Positions 1-8,101 of a stretch of DNA of 64,000 nt are shown in pieces. The position numbers were made by a program, and so were the translations under genes. The notes beneath the pieces were generated by a model, which was given only the letters and a program-made list of their open reading frames with translations, made no database searches and was not told where the DNA came from. This DNA is from Halosegnis rubeus (GTDB lineage: Archaea; Halobacteriota; Halobacteria; Halobacteriales; Haloarculaceae). Positions within the stretch are counted from its first letter, which is position 1. Every line of letters begins with the position of its first letter. The DNA lies in assembly GCF_009184545.1 (NCBI RefSeq), contig NZ_QJOW01000003.1:77481-141480 (forward strand), written 5' to 3'.

Positions 1-179
1 CGTGGTCGCTTCCCGACCACTCACTCTCGTCGGACGGAGTCCGACCAACCTCGTGGTCGCTTCCCGACCACTCACTCTCGTCGGACGGAGTCCGACCAAC
101 CTCGTGGTCGCTTCCCGACCACTCACTCTCGTCGGACGGAGTCCGACCAACCTCGTGGTCGCTTCCCGACCACTCACTC
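1..179. repeat. Tandem 51-bp repeat, double-hairpin units
   Basis: Three exact copies of a 51-bp unit (1-51, 52-102, 103-153) and a partial fourth (154-179), then divergence. The array may begin outside the window. Each unit holds two perfect inverted repeats: GTGGTCG / CGACCAC with a 5-nt loop, and GTCGGAC / GTCCGAC with a 3-nt loop. There are no unique spacers, so it is not a CRISPR. The unit is a multiple of three, so reading frames stay open across it; that is a by-product of length and not evidence of coding. Confidence 0.9.
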
Positions 180-530
180 CCGTCCGATAGCACGTTCTCG
201 CGGGACGGAAGCGACTCACCCTCGTCGTGGTCGTCGTTCATACATCGACCTCGGCGGTTCGGACAAAAAGCGGTTCGTTCGCGTGCACTCGTTCACACGC
301 GGGGACAAAAGCTAAGCGTGAGGCGTGAGAAATAGTAAGTAAGGAGTAAATTCTTTATCCCCAACACTTTTTTGCCCCCGTAGTCTGTACGTCGAGAAGC
401 CGTCGGAGAGCGACGGTGGCGTCGGTACGTGGCGAATCAGCGTTGAGCAACCGGCAGCAGCACTCACATGACAGGAAATATATCCACTCTGACAGTATCG
501 GACCCGGCGGCGTACGCGCGACAGACAGGA
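180..530. other. Non-coding stretch between repeat array and IS
   Basis: I see no convincing gene. There is an A/T-rich patch around 335-370 that could hold a promoter. The flank immediately next to the IS end (about 511-530) would be the guide region if the adjacent TnpB RNA is made. Confidence 0.5.
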
Positions 531-700
531 TTGACCTCCTCCCGCGCCTAAAGTCGCGGGAATCCCACCATGGGATTTCAGGCCGAGCGCGACCCTAAGG
601 TTTCAAGACGCATACGTTCCAAGCGTCTCTTGCTGGGTGTCAGCATCGGCTTGGCTGTCTTGTGGGACGGTCAAACGTCCCCCATCCTCAGCCGAGTCAT
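531..700 (-). ncRNA. Candidate omega (guide) RNA of TnpB
   Basis: In IS200/IS605 elements the TnpB guide RNA is made from the 3' end of tnpB through the right end of the IS, and the adjacent host sequence acts as guide. Haloarchaeal IS1341-type genes are known to make sense-overlapping RNAs here. The sequence has the expected end: two adjacent hairpins (AATCCCA / TGGGATT at about 560-577 and CCCGCG / CGCGGG at 542-561) between the tnpB stop and the IS boundary. The 5' limit is a guess. Confidence 0.5.
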
Positions 701-1838
701 CGCCACTCGTGTGTTCTCTTGAGTGGCTCTCTCCGCTGAGGTAGCGGTCTGCAATATTGAGCGCGGCGTTAACGTCTGCTTGGTACTCCGAAACCCAACA
801 TCCCGAGTTGGAACACTTGAACGTCGCCTGCTTCGGACGGTAGCCCTGTTCTCCGCAACAGTGACACGTCTTCGAGGTGTACGCGGGATTCACCGTCTCC
901 ACACGAATCCCTTTCTCAGCCGCCTTGTAGCGAATCTGGGCGTGCATCTTGGTGAATCCCCATCCGTGGAGGCGGCGGTTCATGAACGCGCCGTAGTCCA
1001 TGTTCTCACGGATGTGCGTCAAGTCTTCCAGAACCAGTACGGGGTTCTCGAATTGGTCGGCGTAGGCCACGACCTCCGATGTGACCGTGTGGAGGATGTG
1101 GTCGATGTGTCGCCACAACTCGTCGCCGTAGGACTCTGCGATACGTTCGCTTCCGCGTTTCTGAAGGCGTCGAGTCACCGTGAAATACGTCTCACGGAGT
1201 TGCCGGACTCGCTTACCTTCGTCGTTCCAGAGGTTGGGTGCAGTCGGGGAGCCGCGCTCGTCACGGTGACACACCGTTAACAAAGAGGCTTCCCCGATGT
1301 CTACCCCAATCGGCGTTTCCGCCGAACTGGTTTCTCGTTCCGCCACATCTCGCGTAGCGACGATGTGGAAGTACCACTCACCGTTGCGGTTGAACAGCCG
1401 ACACTCTCCCAGTTCCGCGTCTCCGGCGTGCAACGCTTCCAGCCACTCTCGTTGTTCGGGATTCGGCTGTGCGGGCAACCAGAGGTTGTAATCGTCGTGG
1501 TGCGGGATTTTGACGTACCACTCGATGGCGTTCTGCGGCTTGTGGTCGAGCTTCGGGCCTTCGTTCGTGAACCGAACAGGGTGGTCGTCGTGAAGCTCTT
1601 TCGCGTCGTAGCTTCCGCCACAGAGTTGTGGGACGTACTTCTTGAGCGCGTTCTTCGCGTAGCCGCTCAGGTCGTAGTTGACCACTACGTCGTTGGCCGC
1701 TGACTGTGTGGTGCAGTTGGCGTTGAACGCGGCTTCGAGCGCGTCTTGGTACGCCTGTTTCGTCTCACAGAGTTTGCGGTGCTTGTGGGCGTTCGGCTCC
1801 ACAAGCTTGAGTTCCAGCGTCTCGGTGAGTTCGGTCAC
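603..1838 (-). CDS. tnpB: RNA-guided endonuclease TnpB (IS200/IS605)
   Basis: 411 residues from a GTG start that overlaps the tnpA stop by 4 nt (GTGA). This coupling is why I prefer it to the longer in-frame start at 1928. TnpB is the ancestor of Cas12: an RNA-guided DNA nuclease that favours retention of the IS. All RuvC-like catalytic positions are visible: D180 in GVDIGEA, E271 in LVLEDLTH and D355 in YQADVNAALN. The zinc finger (C325, C328, C342, C347) sits between the last two. The C-terminal 45 residues are acidic and disordered-looking. The gene appears full length and intact. Confidence 0.93.
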   Translation of the reverse strand: MTELTETLELKLVEPNAHKHRKLCETKQAYQDALEAAFNANCTTQSAANDVVVNYDLSGYAKNALKKYVPQLCGGSYDAKELHDDHPVRFTNEGPKLDHKPQNAIEWYVKIPHHDDYNLWLPAQPNPEQREWLEALHAGDAELGECRLFNRNGEWYFHIVATRDVAERETSSAETPIGVDIGEASLLTVCHRDERGSPTAPNLWNDEGKRVRQLRETYFTVTRRLQKRGSERIAESYGDELWRHIDHILHTVTSEVVAYADQFENPVLVLEDLTHIRENMDYGAFMNRRLHGWGFTKMHAQIRYKAAEKGIRVETVNPAYTSKTCHCCGEQGYRPKQATFKCSNSGCWVSEYQADVNAALNIADRYLSGESHSREHTSGDDSAEDGGRLTVPQDSQADADTQQETLGTYAS

Positions 1839-2224
1839 TGTTCGTCCTCCTCGTGACGCTGGATGTACTTCTCGACAGTCTCGCTCGAAACGTGTCCCGC
1901 TGTTCCTGCGTAGTAGCCACGTGCCCACTTGATTTTCTCTCCGTCGTGGTCGGCGTGTCGGTGGTTGTATTTCCGCGAACTGATGCCTTTGAACCAGTTG
2001 GCGAGAAGTGACGGGGCGTGTTTCGGCGGGCTACTGACGAACAGGTGGATGTGGTCGGGTTGGACGGTTAGGTCGATAATCTCCAACCCTTTCTCGTCGG
2101 CTATTTCGTGGAGGATGTCTCGCACACGGGTTGCAACGTCACCGGCGAGTACCGATTCACGGTACTTCGGTATCCACACTATGTGGTAGTTGAGGTTGTA
2201 CGTTGCGTGCCGTGTGGTCTTCAT
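1835..2224 (-). CDS. tnpA: IS200/IS605 Y1 transposase TnpA
   Basis: 129 residues, the normal size for the single-strand HUH transposase that cuts and joins the hairpin ends of IS200/IS605 elements. The HUH motif is H58-I-H60 in QPDHIHLF. The catalytic tyrosine is Y120 in VEKYIQRH. It is translationally coupled to tnpB by a GTGA overlap. A TTTTAAGA box at about 2252-2259 lies about 30 nt upstream of the ATG on the minus strand and is a plausible promoter. It looks functional. Confidence 0.93.
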   Translation of the reverse strand: MKTTRHATYNLNYHIVWIPKYRESVLAGDVATRVRDILHEIADEKGLEIIDLTVQPDHIHLFVSSPPKHAPSLLANWFKGISSRKYNHRHADHDGEKIKWARGYYAGTAGHVSSETVEKYIQRHEEDEQ

Positions 2225-2466
2225 CCGTACTACACACTATGCCTCTATGGTGTCTTAAAACTATTGTACACGGTGGGAAATCCAGCCGTGCTATCGTCGG
2301 TGGAGATGTACGCTATTGTCCGCTTGACCCGCGCCTGAAGACGCGGGTATGCGCTCGCACTATGTATCAAGATAGAGACGGATCGATTCGGCCATCCGGA
2401 TCCGGACCACTGCGAACAGGGGACGGCAGGCCGGGCAGCCGACGACCGCGGGGTGTTCATCGACGG

Positions 2467-3171
2467 ATGACCGATGGAACCCTCGACTGGGAGGCGTACT
2501 GGACGGACACGACGGAAGGAGAGCGCGAGGAGGCGAGTCCGAGCGCCCACCACGCCGCCGAGACGCTGTGTGCATTCATCGAGGAAGCCGCACCGCCCGG
2601 CCCGATTGCCGACGTGGGCTGTGGTGGCGGCGCGACGGCGTTTGCGGTCGCGGAACAGTTTCCCGACCGCGAGGTGGTCGGCTTCGACACTGCCGAATCC
2701 GTGCTCGCAGACAATCGCATCCGGGCCGACGAGGCGGGACTGGAGAATCTTCGCTTCGAGCAGGTGACGCTCCCCACGTTCGACCCCGAAAGGGAGTTCG
2801 CAGTCGTCTTCTCGTACTTTACGCTCCAGTACGTTCGAGCCGTTGAATCGGCGCTTGAGACGCTGTATGGGGCCGTCAGAGCCGACGGGTCCCTACTGTT
2901 TAATTACATGAATCGCGCGGCACAGGAGTTCTGTCAGGTGGCTGCCGAGGACCCATACGCGCACGCGGACCGGCCGTTCGTCTTCGACCCCAACCGGTAT
3001 CGCGAGCGATTCGCCGCTCTCCTCGACGGCGACAGCGTGCTCTCGCGGGAGCAGATCTACGAGACGTTGGGCGTGTGGCCGAGAGAGGTGTCCACGATCG
3101 TCGATGCGCTGGAGGTGCAGTGGGCGTGGCACCACGCGCCGCTGGTGTACGTACCGAAAGCTACGGCGTGA
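2467..3171 (+). CDS. Class I SAM-dependent methyltransferase
   Basis: 234 residues. The Rossmann motif I ADVGCGGGATAFAVAE (about residues 48-63) binds S-adenosylmethionine, with an acidic motif II near VVGFDTAES and the later FSYFTLQYV strand. The substrate cannot be told from sequence. I chose the ATG at 2467; the frame stays open upstream into the IS, but no homologous residues appear there. The IS200/IS605 end about 115 bp upstream may have changed its promoter. Convergent with endA, overlapping it by 11 nt. Confidence 0.8.
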   Translation: MTDGTLDWEAYWTDTTEGEREEASPSAHHAAETLCAFIEEAAPPGPIADVGCGGGATAFAVAEQFPDREVVGFDTAESVLADNRIRADEAGLENLRFEQVTLPTFDPEREFAVVFSYFTLQYVRAVESALETLYGAVRADGSLLFNYMNRAAQEFCQVAAEDPYAHADRPFVFDPNRYRERFAALLDGDSVLSREQIYETLGVWPREVSTIVDALEVQWAWHHAPLVYVPKATA

Positions 3172-4198
3172 GCCGCTGGACGGCGAGCCACTCTACCTCG
3201 CCGTTGGGGTCCACGTCGGGACCGTGGCTGGTGCCGTCGGTGAACGCGAACACCATCTCCTTGCGGACGCCGTGGGCGAGTCGCACGTCGAGCGAGAGAT
3301 CACGCGGGGCGAAGGTGTGGCCGTCCGGGAGCACGCGGACGAGTCGCTCGGAGTGGCCGAGGTCGTCGACTGAAGACACGTGGGCGTAGGTGCGGAAGTC
3401 CGCGCCGAACTTGAAGCCGGTCTTGGGGACGATACCACGGGCGCGGAGGACGGTGTAGACGGTGAGCCGGCGGTCGAACCGGTCGCCTTCCGTCTCGCGG
3501 CCGAGTTCGAGGACGGCCTCGCGCCCGCCCGGGACCGAGAGGACGCCCTGTTCGGCCAGATACGCCCCCTCGATGAGCGAGAGCTGGATAGCGGTGCGGT
3601 CGTCGTCCAGCGGTTGGCCGTAAAATCCCCGCGCGTAGAGCCACTCCGGCGGCTCCCAGACGGCGACGCGGTCGTCAAGGAGGGCGGCGTCGGTGCCGTG
3701 TTCGGTGTGGTCGGTCGCCGTGCCGGACACCTCCGGCACGCTCGTCTCCAGATACGTCAGTTCGGACTCTTCGTCGACGACGGCAAGCACCACGTCGCCG
3801 AGGTCGGCCGCGGGGACGGTCTCGCGCTCGGCGACGACGCGGACGCGGTACTCGACGGCGTCGTCCCACGGGCCCTTTCCGCGCGGGTAGACGACGAAAT
3901 CGATGCCGTCGGTGTCGTCGACCCACTCGTCGCGTGCGGGCGTGAGATAGAAGCCGCGGTCGCGGAGGTCCTTGTAGACGAGAAAGCGAGAGGCGAGTCC
4001 GCCCTCGGTCTCGAAGAACTCCCGGAAGCCCATCCCCTCGACGGAGTCCAGGTCACCCCGGAACAGGAGGTGGGCGGCCTCGACGTGAGAGAGGTGGAGT
4101 TCACCGTCGACAGGGTGGCCGTAGCCGCGAGCGTCGTAGAACTGCTCGCGGCCGGCGTGACCGACCTGTACCGTCTCGCCCTCGACGTGTGCTTGCAT
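3161..4198 (-). CDS. endA: tRNA-splicing endonuclease EndA
   Basis: 345 residues: the fused two-repeat form that dimerises in Euryarchaeota. It cuts bulge-helix-bulge structures in intron-containing pre-tRNAs and in pre-rRNA. The C-terminal repeat carries the catalytic triad Y271 (ADFRTYAH), H282 (GHSERLV) and K313 (HGVRKEM). The N-terminal repeat is the structural half. The start at 4198 (MQAHVEGE) was chosen because the longer upstream frame is Arg/Ser-rich and not family-like. Its substrates probably include the 16S and 23S processing stems in the rRNA operon of this window. Confidence 0.93.
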   Translation of the reverse strand: MQAHVEGETVQVGHAGREQFYDARGYGHPVDGELHLSHVEAAHLLFRGDLDSVEGMGFREFFETEGGLASRFLVYKDLRDRGFYLTPARDEWVDDTDGIDFVVYPRGKGPWDDAVEYRVRVVAERETVPAADLGDVVLAVVDEESELTYLETSVPEVSGTATDHTEHGTDAALLDDRVAVWEPPEWLYARGFYGQPLDDDRTAIQLSLIEGAYLAEQGVLSVPGGREAVLELGRETEGDRFDRRLTVYTVLRARGIVPKTGFKFGADFRTYAHVSSVDDLGHSERLVRVLPDGHTFAPRDLSLDVRLAHGVRKEMVFAFTDGTSHGPDVDPNGEVEWLAVQRLTP

Positions 4199-4229
4199 AC
4201 CTGGCCCACAGACGTGCCCCATCAAAAAC

Positions 4230-4934
4230 CTACGGAGACGCGCATGCGGCGTCGAGACAGCGACCGTCGACGGTCGGCAGTCCACACGCACAGACGCCGT
4301 CACACACCTCGTTCGGGAGCGGAACCGACACGTCACACTCGGGGTAGCCGTCACAGCCGAGCAGGAGACCGCCCGCACGGACGACCCGCATGTCCCGCCC
4401 GCAGTCGGGACAGTCGAACCGTCGGTCGAGTTCGGTCTCTATCGCGGCGTCGAGCGGTTCACACCCGCGGTCGACACACACTTCGACGGTGACGCCACGC
4501 GTCACTTCGATGCGCGGCAGGCCACAGTCACAGGTGTCATCGAGGACGGTCGCACCTGCGGGCAGGGCGTGTTCGTGGTCGCAGTCAGTACACGCGACCG
4601 TCCCCGAGCGCTCGACCAGCGCGCCGGTGCAGTCGGGACACGGACCGGCGGCTTCCCCGGCTGGCGAGACCAGAATCCGCACGTCGACGCTGGTCTCGTG
4701 GAAGGTGACGCGCAGGCGGTCGTCCCCGTCGCGAGCCTCGACCGTCGGCGGAGAGCCGACCGCCATCGAGGCGTCCGGACGGGTGAGCCACGCGACCGGG
4801 CGGTAGCCCGCGGCGTCGTGGACGAGAACGGTGTCGTCGGGCTTGCGGAGACAGACGACGCGACCGCGTTTCTCGTAAGCCCGGTCCCCGTCGAACGTGG
4901 TCGTACAGTCGCCAGCCAACAGGTGAGCGTGCAT
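4230..4934 (-). CDS. NucS-N-like domain plus topoisomerase-type zinc ribbons
   Basis: 234 residues starting MHAHLLAGDC. The first ~70 residues (RGRVVCLRKPDDTVLVHD, then YRPVAWLTRPDAS) resemble the N-terminal domain of the archaeal mismatch endonuclease NucS, but the catalytic domain is absent. The rest holds several cysteine pairs (CPDC at ~120, CTDC at ~135, CDC, CPDCGRDM) and a topoisomerase-type C4 finger ending CDGYPECD. A nucleic-acid-binding role is inferred. It lies 31 bp upstream of endA on the same strand and could be co-transcribed with it. Confidence 0.65.
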   Translation of the reverse strand: MHAHLLAGDCTTTFDGDRAYEKRGRVVCLRKPDDTVLVHDAAGYRPVAWLTRPDASMAVGSPPTVEARDGDDRLRVTFHETSVDVRILVSPAGEAAGPCPDCTGALVERSGTVACTDCDHEHALPAGATVLDDTCDCGLPRIEVTRGVTVEVCVDRGCEPLDAAIETELDRRFDCPDCGRDMRVVRAGGLLLGCDGYPECDVSVPLPNEVCDGVCACGLPTVDGRCLDAACASP

Positions 4935-4959
4935 GGGTCGTGTGGCGCGGCTTCCTATA

Positions 4960-5211
4960 TCAACCGTCGCAGACGAGCCGCTCCTTCTGGCGTCGCGAGA
5001 GCTGCTTGATTTCGTGCTCGCGGGACATGGCCGCGCCCTTGGTGTCGAACTGCTCGGTGTACCGAAGCTCGACCGGCGTGCGCCCGCGGGTGTACTTGCT
5101 TCCTTTCCCGGCGTCGTGTTCCGCGACGCGCCGTTGTACGTCGGTCGTGTAGCCGGTGTAGAAGCTACCGTCGGCACACTCGATGACGTAGACGTAGTGT
5201 GGTGTCGTCAC
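4960..5211 (-). CDS. GIY-YIG nuclease-superfamily protein (UPF0213/YhbQ type)
   Basis: 83 residues. The GIY-YIG signature is [18 protein letters not shown] with the following R27-R28 in DVQRRVAEH and a distal E in [11 protein letters not shown]. The length matches the single-domain UPF0213 group, structure-selective or nonspecific nucleases of unclear cellular role. It is first in a same-strand run leading into the zinc-ribbon gene and endA, with a 25-bp gap. Downstream of the neighbouring gene's stop at 5263 there is a C5/G5 hairpin at about 5230-5251 between the two genes that could act as a terminator. Confidence 0.88.
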   Translation of the reverse strand: MTTPHYVYVIECADGSFYTGYTTDVQRRVAEHDAGKGSKYTRGRTPVELRYTEQFDTKGAAMSREHEIKQLSRRQKERLVCDG

Positions 5212-5262
5212 TGGCGAGTCCTAAGAGGGCACCCCCGTTAGTTTGGGGGCAGTACGACGCCG

Positions 5263-5418
5263 TCAGAATTGTGACTGAAACGCACGTTCCTGTGAGACCT
5301 CGGCGATGCCTGCGTTCGCCGAGCAGTTGGGACAGGCGCGGAGCGCGCCGTTGTCGTCGGTGAAGACGCGGGCGAATCGCTCCGAGACGTGCGCGTCACA
5401 GTGGTCACACGTTGGCAT
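5263..5418 (-). CDS. Small CxxC zinc protein (DUF7563-like)
   Basis: 51 residues from MPTCDHCDAHVS. The motif is CxxC (residues 4, 7) then CPNC (about 33-36), enough for a single zinc site. Same family as the protein at 9430-9588: both share the CxxC-x(3-7)-ARVFT...CPxC pattern. The DUF7563 name is from memory. Single-zinc microproteins of this size are common in haloarchaea and usually of unknown function. A longer in-frame start at 5472 is less likely because no CxxC paralogue has that extension. Confidence 0.75.
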   Translation of the reverse strand: MPTCDHCDAHVSERFARVFTDDNGALRACPNCSANAGIAEVSQERAFQSQF

Positions 5419-5509
5419 GGTCACCCGACGCGGAGGAATCCGCATCGGTATTAACGCTGTGGGGTCGCGCACTGATATACCCTCGCTCGCCGGGTTTCGA
5501 ACTGACTGT

Positions 5510-6277
5510 TCAGTCGCTTCGTGCCCGGTCTACTGTACGCGCGATGAGTCCGGCCTGTGCTCCGGCGACGAACCCCGCGTCAATGTTGACGACCGACAGC
5601 GGCGTGCACGACTGCAACATCCCGTCGAGAGCCGCCTCCCCCTCACCAGCGTGGCCGTACCCGTTCGAGACGGGGAGCGCGATGACCGGGGCGTCGACGA
5701 GTCCCGCGACGACCGTCGGGAGTGCGCCCTCCCTGCCGGCGGCGACGACGAGCACGTCCGGCTCGCGGATGCGGTCGAGCTGGTCGAACAGCCGGTGGAT
5801 GCCGGCGACGCCGACGTCGTCGACACGCTCGATAGCCGCCCCCATCTCGCCGGCGACGACGGCGGTCTCGCCGGCGGGAACTGCGTCCGACGTGCCCGCA
5901 GTGACGACTCCGACCGTCGCGTCGAGCGCCGGCGGGTCGTAGTCGAGCGCGCGGACGACAACGGTTCGGGCGCGGGCGTCGTGGTCGACGGTCGCGCCGG
6001 AAAACTCGCCGCTCACGGCGCGGTCGATAGCGTCAGCGGTCTCATCGTCGAGTCGAGTGACGAGCGCGCGGCCGGTCGCGTCGACGGCATCGAGCGCGAG
6101 CGCGACGATTTCGGCGGTCGTCTTTCCGTCAGCCAGGATACCTTCGGGGATACCGGTGCGGCTGGTTCGGGCGGCGTCGAAGCGACCGCCGTCGCCGGTA
6201 GCGTAGCCGCGCAGTTGGCTCTCTGCGGCCGCGGGCGAGCAGTCACCCGCCGCCACGCGTTCGAGGAGTTCGCGCAT
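5510..6277 (-). CDS. larB: LarB, nickel-pincer cofactor biosynthesis
   Basis: 255 residues starting MRELLERVAAGD. LarB carboxylates and hydrolyses nicotinic acid adenine dinucleotide in the first step of the nickel-pincer nucleotide cofactor of lactate racemase-type enzymes. The C-terminal half has the AIR-carboxylase (PurE)-like fold: VGVVTAGTSD (~125), DVGVAGIHRL (~155), VVAAGREGALP (~180), and VSNGYGHAGEG (~205). LarC and LarE are not in this window, so the partner genes must be elsewhere. Divergent from the histone-fold gene at 6426. Confidence 0.88.
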   Translation of the reverse strand: MRELLERVAAGDCSPAAAESQLRGYATGDGGRFDAARTSRTGIPEGILADGKTTAEIVALALDAVDATGRALVTRLDDETADAIDRAVSGEFSGATVDHDARARTVVVRALDYDPPALDATVGVVTAGTSDAVPAGETAVVAGEMGAAIERVDDVGVAGIHRLFDQLDRIREPDVLVVAAGREGALPTVVAGLVDAPVIALPVSNGYGHAGEGEAALDGMLQSCTPLSVVNIDAGFVAGAQAGLIARTVDRARSD

Positions 6278-6390
6278 AGCCGTCGTTCGAGACGGGGGGT
6301 TACGGACCTGTCGCCGTCGTCGGGGGATTCTGCCTGGTTCTACAGCGGAAAACGGGGGTATGACGGCCCCTACTGCCAACGAATCAGGAA

Positions 6391-6400
6391 AGTATATAAG
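6391..6400 (+). promoter_or_regulatory. TATA box of histone-fold gene
   Basis: A strong AGTATATAAG box whose centre lies about 30 nt before the ATG at 6426. That spacing puts the transcript start within a few bases of the start codon, the leaderless or near-leaderless layout usual in haloarchaea. The divergent larB start is about 115 bp to the left. Confidence 0.75.
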
Positions 6401-6425
6401 TCGGCTCGAAGTACGCCGTGGTGTA

Positions 6426-6593
6426 ATGGCAGACCTAATCGTCAAGGCCGCAGTGAAGGACGAACTCGATGAGATGAACGTCGCCTCCGACTTCTACGAG
6501 GCACTCGACGCGGAAGTCGAGGAGCTGCTCGAGGACGCAGCGCGACGCGCCGACGCGAACGACCGGAAGACGGTCCAGCCGCGCGACCTCTAA
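6426..6593 (+). CDS. DUF1931-type histone-fold small protein
   Basis: 55 residues, MADLIVKAAVKDELDE..., ending KTVQPRDL. The sequence reads as a histone-fold helix pattern: a short helix, the long amphipathic helix NVASDFYEALDAEVEELLEDAARRA, then a loop with the RKTVQPRD motif typical of histone-fold loop 2. It is shorter than a full histone. A DNA-binding or heterodimer partner role is inferred. A strong TATA box sits 27-35 nt upstream. The start at 6426 was chosen over 6360 because of the promoter position. Confidence 0.8.
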   Translation: MADLIVKAAVKDELDEMNVASDFYEALDAEVEELLEDAARRADANDRKTVQPRDL

Positions 6594-6625
6594 GTCGGAC
6601 TCGAACTCCCCGCTTTCTTTCGACG

Positions 6626-7318
6626 CTACTCCGACAGCGGCGGCACTCGCCGCTCTACCCCGTCGGCGCGTCCGACGAGCACCGCGTCGGCGAGTCCGAC
6701 GAACAGGCCGTGCTCAACGACGCCCGGAATCGCCGACAGCGTCGGAGCCAGCGACTCGGGGTCGATTTCCTCGAACGCGCAGTCGAAGACGAGGTTCCCG
6801 TTGTCCGTGACGACGGGCCCGTCCTTGCGCTCGGCGGCCCGGAGCGTCGGCTCACCGCCGACCTCGCGAATCGCCGCCGCGACCGGCGCGCGCGCGTCGG
6901 GCAGCAGTTCGACCGGCACCGGCCCGGCGAGCGCGTCGGTCAGCTTCGAGTCGTCGGCGACGACGAGGAAGCGGTCGGCCGCGCTCGCGACGTACTTCTC
7001 GCGGGCGTGGGCCGCGCCGCCCCCCTTCATGAGGTCGAAGCCCGCCACCTCGTCGGCCCCGTCGATAGCCACGTCGGGGGTCGCCTCGTCCAGCGTCGTC
7101 AGCGGAATCCCGACCTCGCGGGCGAGGTCCCGCGACTGGAACGAGGTCGGCACGCCCCGGATGTCAAGCCCCGAGTCGACCGACCGACCGAGGGCGCGAA
7201 TCGCATGGGCGGCGGTGCTTCCGGTGCCGAGCCCGACGATTTCGCCGTCGGTCACGCGGTCGGCGGCCGCCTCGCCGGCCCGTCGTTTCGCCTCGTCCGA
7301 GCCACCCGTCCGTTTCAT
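6626..7318 (-). CDS. rpiA: Ribose-5-phosphate isomerase A
   Basis: 230 residues. Interconverts ribose 5-phosphate and ribulose 5-phosphate, supplying ribose for nucleotides. The family motifs are all present: phosphate-binding GLGTGSTAAH (~29-38), the catalytic-aspartate loop AIDGADEV (~84-91), KGGGAAHAREK with the conserved lysine, and DNGN (~172). Convergent with the upstream histone-fold gene (33-bp gap) and divergent from the SDR gene at 7430. Confidence 0.95.
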   Translation of the reverse strand: MKRTGGSDEAKRRAGEAAADRVTDGEIVGLGTGSTAAHAIRALGRSVDSGLDIRGVPTSFQSRDLAREVGIPLTTLDEATPDVAIDGADEVAGFDLMKGGGAAHAREKYVASAADRFLVVADDSKLTDALAGPVPVELLPDARAPVAAAIREVGGEPTLRAAERKDGPVVTDNGNLVFDCAFEEIDPESLAPTLSAIPGVVEHGLFVGLADAVLVGRADGVERRVPPLSE

Positions 7319-7429
7319 GTCGAGTCGTCCATCCGCATCCGTGGAAAAGCCTCGGATGGGTTCTGTCGACGCTGTTACAAAACCGCGCGTCAGGAACTAC
7401 TCTTGGCCTTCGCGCCCGTCTGCTCGCAC

Positions 7430-8074
7430 ATGACACGGACACTCCTGCTCGCGGGCGTGGGGGAGCGAATCGGGACCGGGGTCGCGCGGCGGTTCGACGC
7501 AGCCGGCTGGCAGGTGGCGCTCGTCTCGCGGTCCGGAGCCGACGGACTCGCGAACGACCTCGATTCGGCCGTCTCGATTCGGGCCGACATCACCGACGAG
7601 GACGAGGTAGACCGGGCGGTCGCGGAGACGCGGAAGGCGCTCGGGAGCGTCGACTGTCTCGTCTGTAACGCCAGCGGCGGGGCCGGCAACCCGATCGATT
7701 CGGCCGACGCCGCGACGCTCGAACGGCTGTGGCGGGTCCGGACGCTCGGCACCTTCCACCTCGTACAGGCGTGTCTGGACGACCTGCGCGACGGCGGGAC
7801 GGTGCTCGTCTCCGGCACCACCTACGCGAGCGAACCGGCCCCCGAACAGGTGGAGTGGGCCAGTGCCGCGCCCGCCACCCGCGGGCTGGCTCGGACACTT
7901 GACGCCGCAGTCGAGGGGGTGCAGGTGACCTACGTCGAGATTGCGACGGCGGTGCGACCCCCAGACAGCGATTTCCCGGGCGCGGTCGGGAGCGACGACC
8001 TCGCGGACCGGTATCTCGAACTCGCGGAGGCGTCGGGTGCGGTTCCGACTCGGGTACGGCTGGACACCCAGTAG
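7430..8074 (+). CDS. SDR-family protein with degenerate active site
   Basis: 214 residues. The Rossmann N-terminus is clear: LLLAGVGERIGTGVARRF (TGxxxGxG type), then LVCNASGG (the NAG motif). The usual catalytic YxxxK is missing: the aligned segment reads VEWASAAPATRGLAR where active SDRs have Y-S-A-S-K. It may therefore be a binding or regulatory SDR-fold protein rather than an oxidoreductase. It ends 27 bp before glmM on the same strand, so they could share a transcript. Confidence 0.78.
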   Translation: MTRTLLLAGVGERIGTGVARRFDAAGWQVALVSRSGADGLANDLDSAVSIRADITDEDEVDRAVAETRKALGSVDCLVCNASGGAGNPIDSADAATLERLWRVRTLGTFHLVQACLDDLRDGGTVLVSGTTYASEPAPEQVEWASAAPATRGLARTLDAAVEGVQVTYVEIATAVRPPDSDFPGAVGSDDLADRYLELAEASGAVPTRVRLDTQ

Positions 8075-8101
8075 TTTTGTCGCGGGCCACGAAGCGAGAC
8101 C

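Larger units (their letters stand above)
531..2350 (-). mobile_element. IS200/IS605-family insertion sequence (tnpA + tnpB)
   Basis: A complete IS605-type element read on the minus strand: tnpA then tnpB, overlapping by 4 bp. Both ends carry subterminal hairpins rather than inverted repeats, as expected for this family. The tnpB-side end has CCCGCG / CGCGGG at about 542-561, followed by GGAGGTCAA-type terminal sequence ending near 531. The tnpA-side end has CCCGCG / CGCGGG at about 2328-2347. Exact ends are inferred. The insertion lies about 115 bp upstream of the methyltransferase gene at 2467. Confidence 0.85.

Noticed and set aside
1-179. CRISPR array
   Set aside because: Repeats are directly joined; there are no unique spacers and no cas genes in the window.
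2-190. 62-codon frame through the 51-bp repeats
   Set aside because: The unit is 17 codons without a stop, so any array of it stays open. The hairpin symmetry explains the sequence better than coding, and no ribosome-binding site or family match is seen.
416-598. 60-codon plus-strand frame
   Set aside because: Spans the IS right end and its hairpins; no protein-like composition.
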